A stretch of DNA of 22,719 bases from positions 1 through 22,719 of the forward strand of contig JACFNM010000025.1 of NCBI GenBank assembly GCA_019454915.1, in the 5' to 3' direction. This DNA is from Chitinophagaceae bacterium. Its GTDB lineage: Bacteria > Bacteroidota > Bacteroidia > Chitinophagales > Chitinophagaceae. Position numbers and translations under genes: made by a program. Positions within the stretch are counted from its first letter, which is position 1. Each line of letters opens with the position of its first letter. Positions 22,640-22,719 of this stretch are shown here, in pieces. Below the pieces are notes generated by a model. That model did not search any database and was not told the origin of the DNA. It saw only the letters and a program-made list of their open reading frames with translations.

Positions 22640-22719
22640 ATGTGGAGCGATAATGAGATTCTATCAGATTGCATAGATTATAACCTCTTTATCAGTGCCG
22701 TCATTGGCATCGTTAATTC
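22640..22719 (+). CDS. Possible 5' end of a KAP-like P-loop NTPase gene (truncated at right edge)
   Basis: An open frame from the ATG at 22640 reads MWSDNEILSDCIDYNLFISAVIGIVN and runs off the window. The WSDNE...D start with a following hydrophobic stretch resembles the N-terminus of KAP-type P-loop NTPases, but only 26 residues are visible and no Walker motif has been reached. The stretch 22432-22639 is AT-rich and shows no other gene. It could be a chance frame. Confidence 0.3.
   Translation, partial: MWSDNEILSDCIDYNLFISAVIGIVN

Noticed and set aside
1..22719. CRISPR array or insertion sequence
   Set aside because: No regularly spaced repeats and no transposase-like frame were found on either strand.

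Overview
The window reads as a piece of a Bacteroidota chromosome, probably from the Chitinophagales side of the phylum (inference). The evidence is an arginine operon with an N-succinylornithine-type carbamoyltransferase, a bacterial GGGPS-family prenyltransferase, the uppS-bamA-ompH-ompH-murI envelope cluster, TAnnTTTG-type promoters and mostly absent Shine-Dalgarno sequences. No sequence search was possible; family calls come from motifs and gene order.

Layout. (1) 1-6656, minus strand: a compact arginine biosynthesis operon transcribed right to left as GNAT acyltransferase, argG, argC, argD, argF', argB, argE. argE runs off the left edge. argB is cut by an in-frame amber codon, after which 52 recognisable codons continue to a normal, argE-overlapping stop. 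(2) 6657-8400: a possible frameshifted remnant, a GGGPS-family gene (minus strand), then a plus-strand promoter, a broken tRNA-Arg copy, an intact tRNA-Arg(CCG) and its terminator. (3) 8400-12117, plus strand: an accessory pair, an internally deleted AlbA_2/HATPase_c_4 gene followed by a 1004-residue TOTE-type primase-helicase. (4) 12257-18068, plus strand: housekeeping envelope genes uppS, bamA, two ompH/skp paralogues and murI. (5) 18111-19136: rpmH, rnpA, yidD, with structured leaders. (6) 19224-19826: superoxide dismutase on the minus strand, sharing a bidirectional terminator with yidD. (7) 19997-20468: promoter, tRNA-Asn, terminator, a decayed GIY-YIG nuclease gene and a broken tRNA-Asn copy. 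(8) 20509-22431, minus strand: an AbiEi/AbiEii-like type IV toxin-antitoxin pair with an operator-like upstream region, then a possible partial gene at the right edge.

The most unusual signal is shared by the two tRNA loci. Each intact tRNA (Arg, Asn) is accompanied by a degenerate copy in which the 5' side of the anticodon arm is replaced by a short hairpin that ends in GGGA. In both copies the tRNA sequence resumes exactly at anticodon position 35. At the Asn locus a GIY-YIG nuclease pseudogene lies between the two copies, and its last codons are written in the tRNA-derived sequence. This suggests a small mobile element that targets tRNA anticodon arms and keeps an intact tRNA next to a resistant copy (inference).

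The defence-related content (TOTE protein, AlbA remnant, AbiE pair) sits beside these two tRNA loci, which fits tRNA-flanked accessory insertions in an otherwise housekeeping region.
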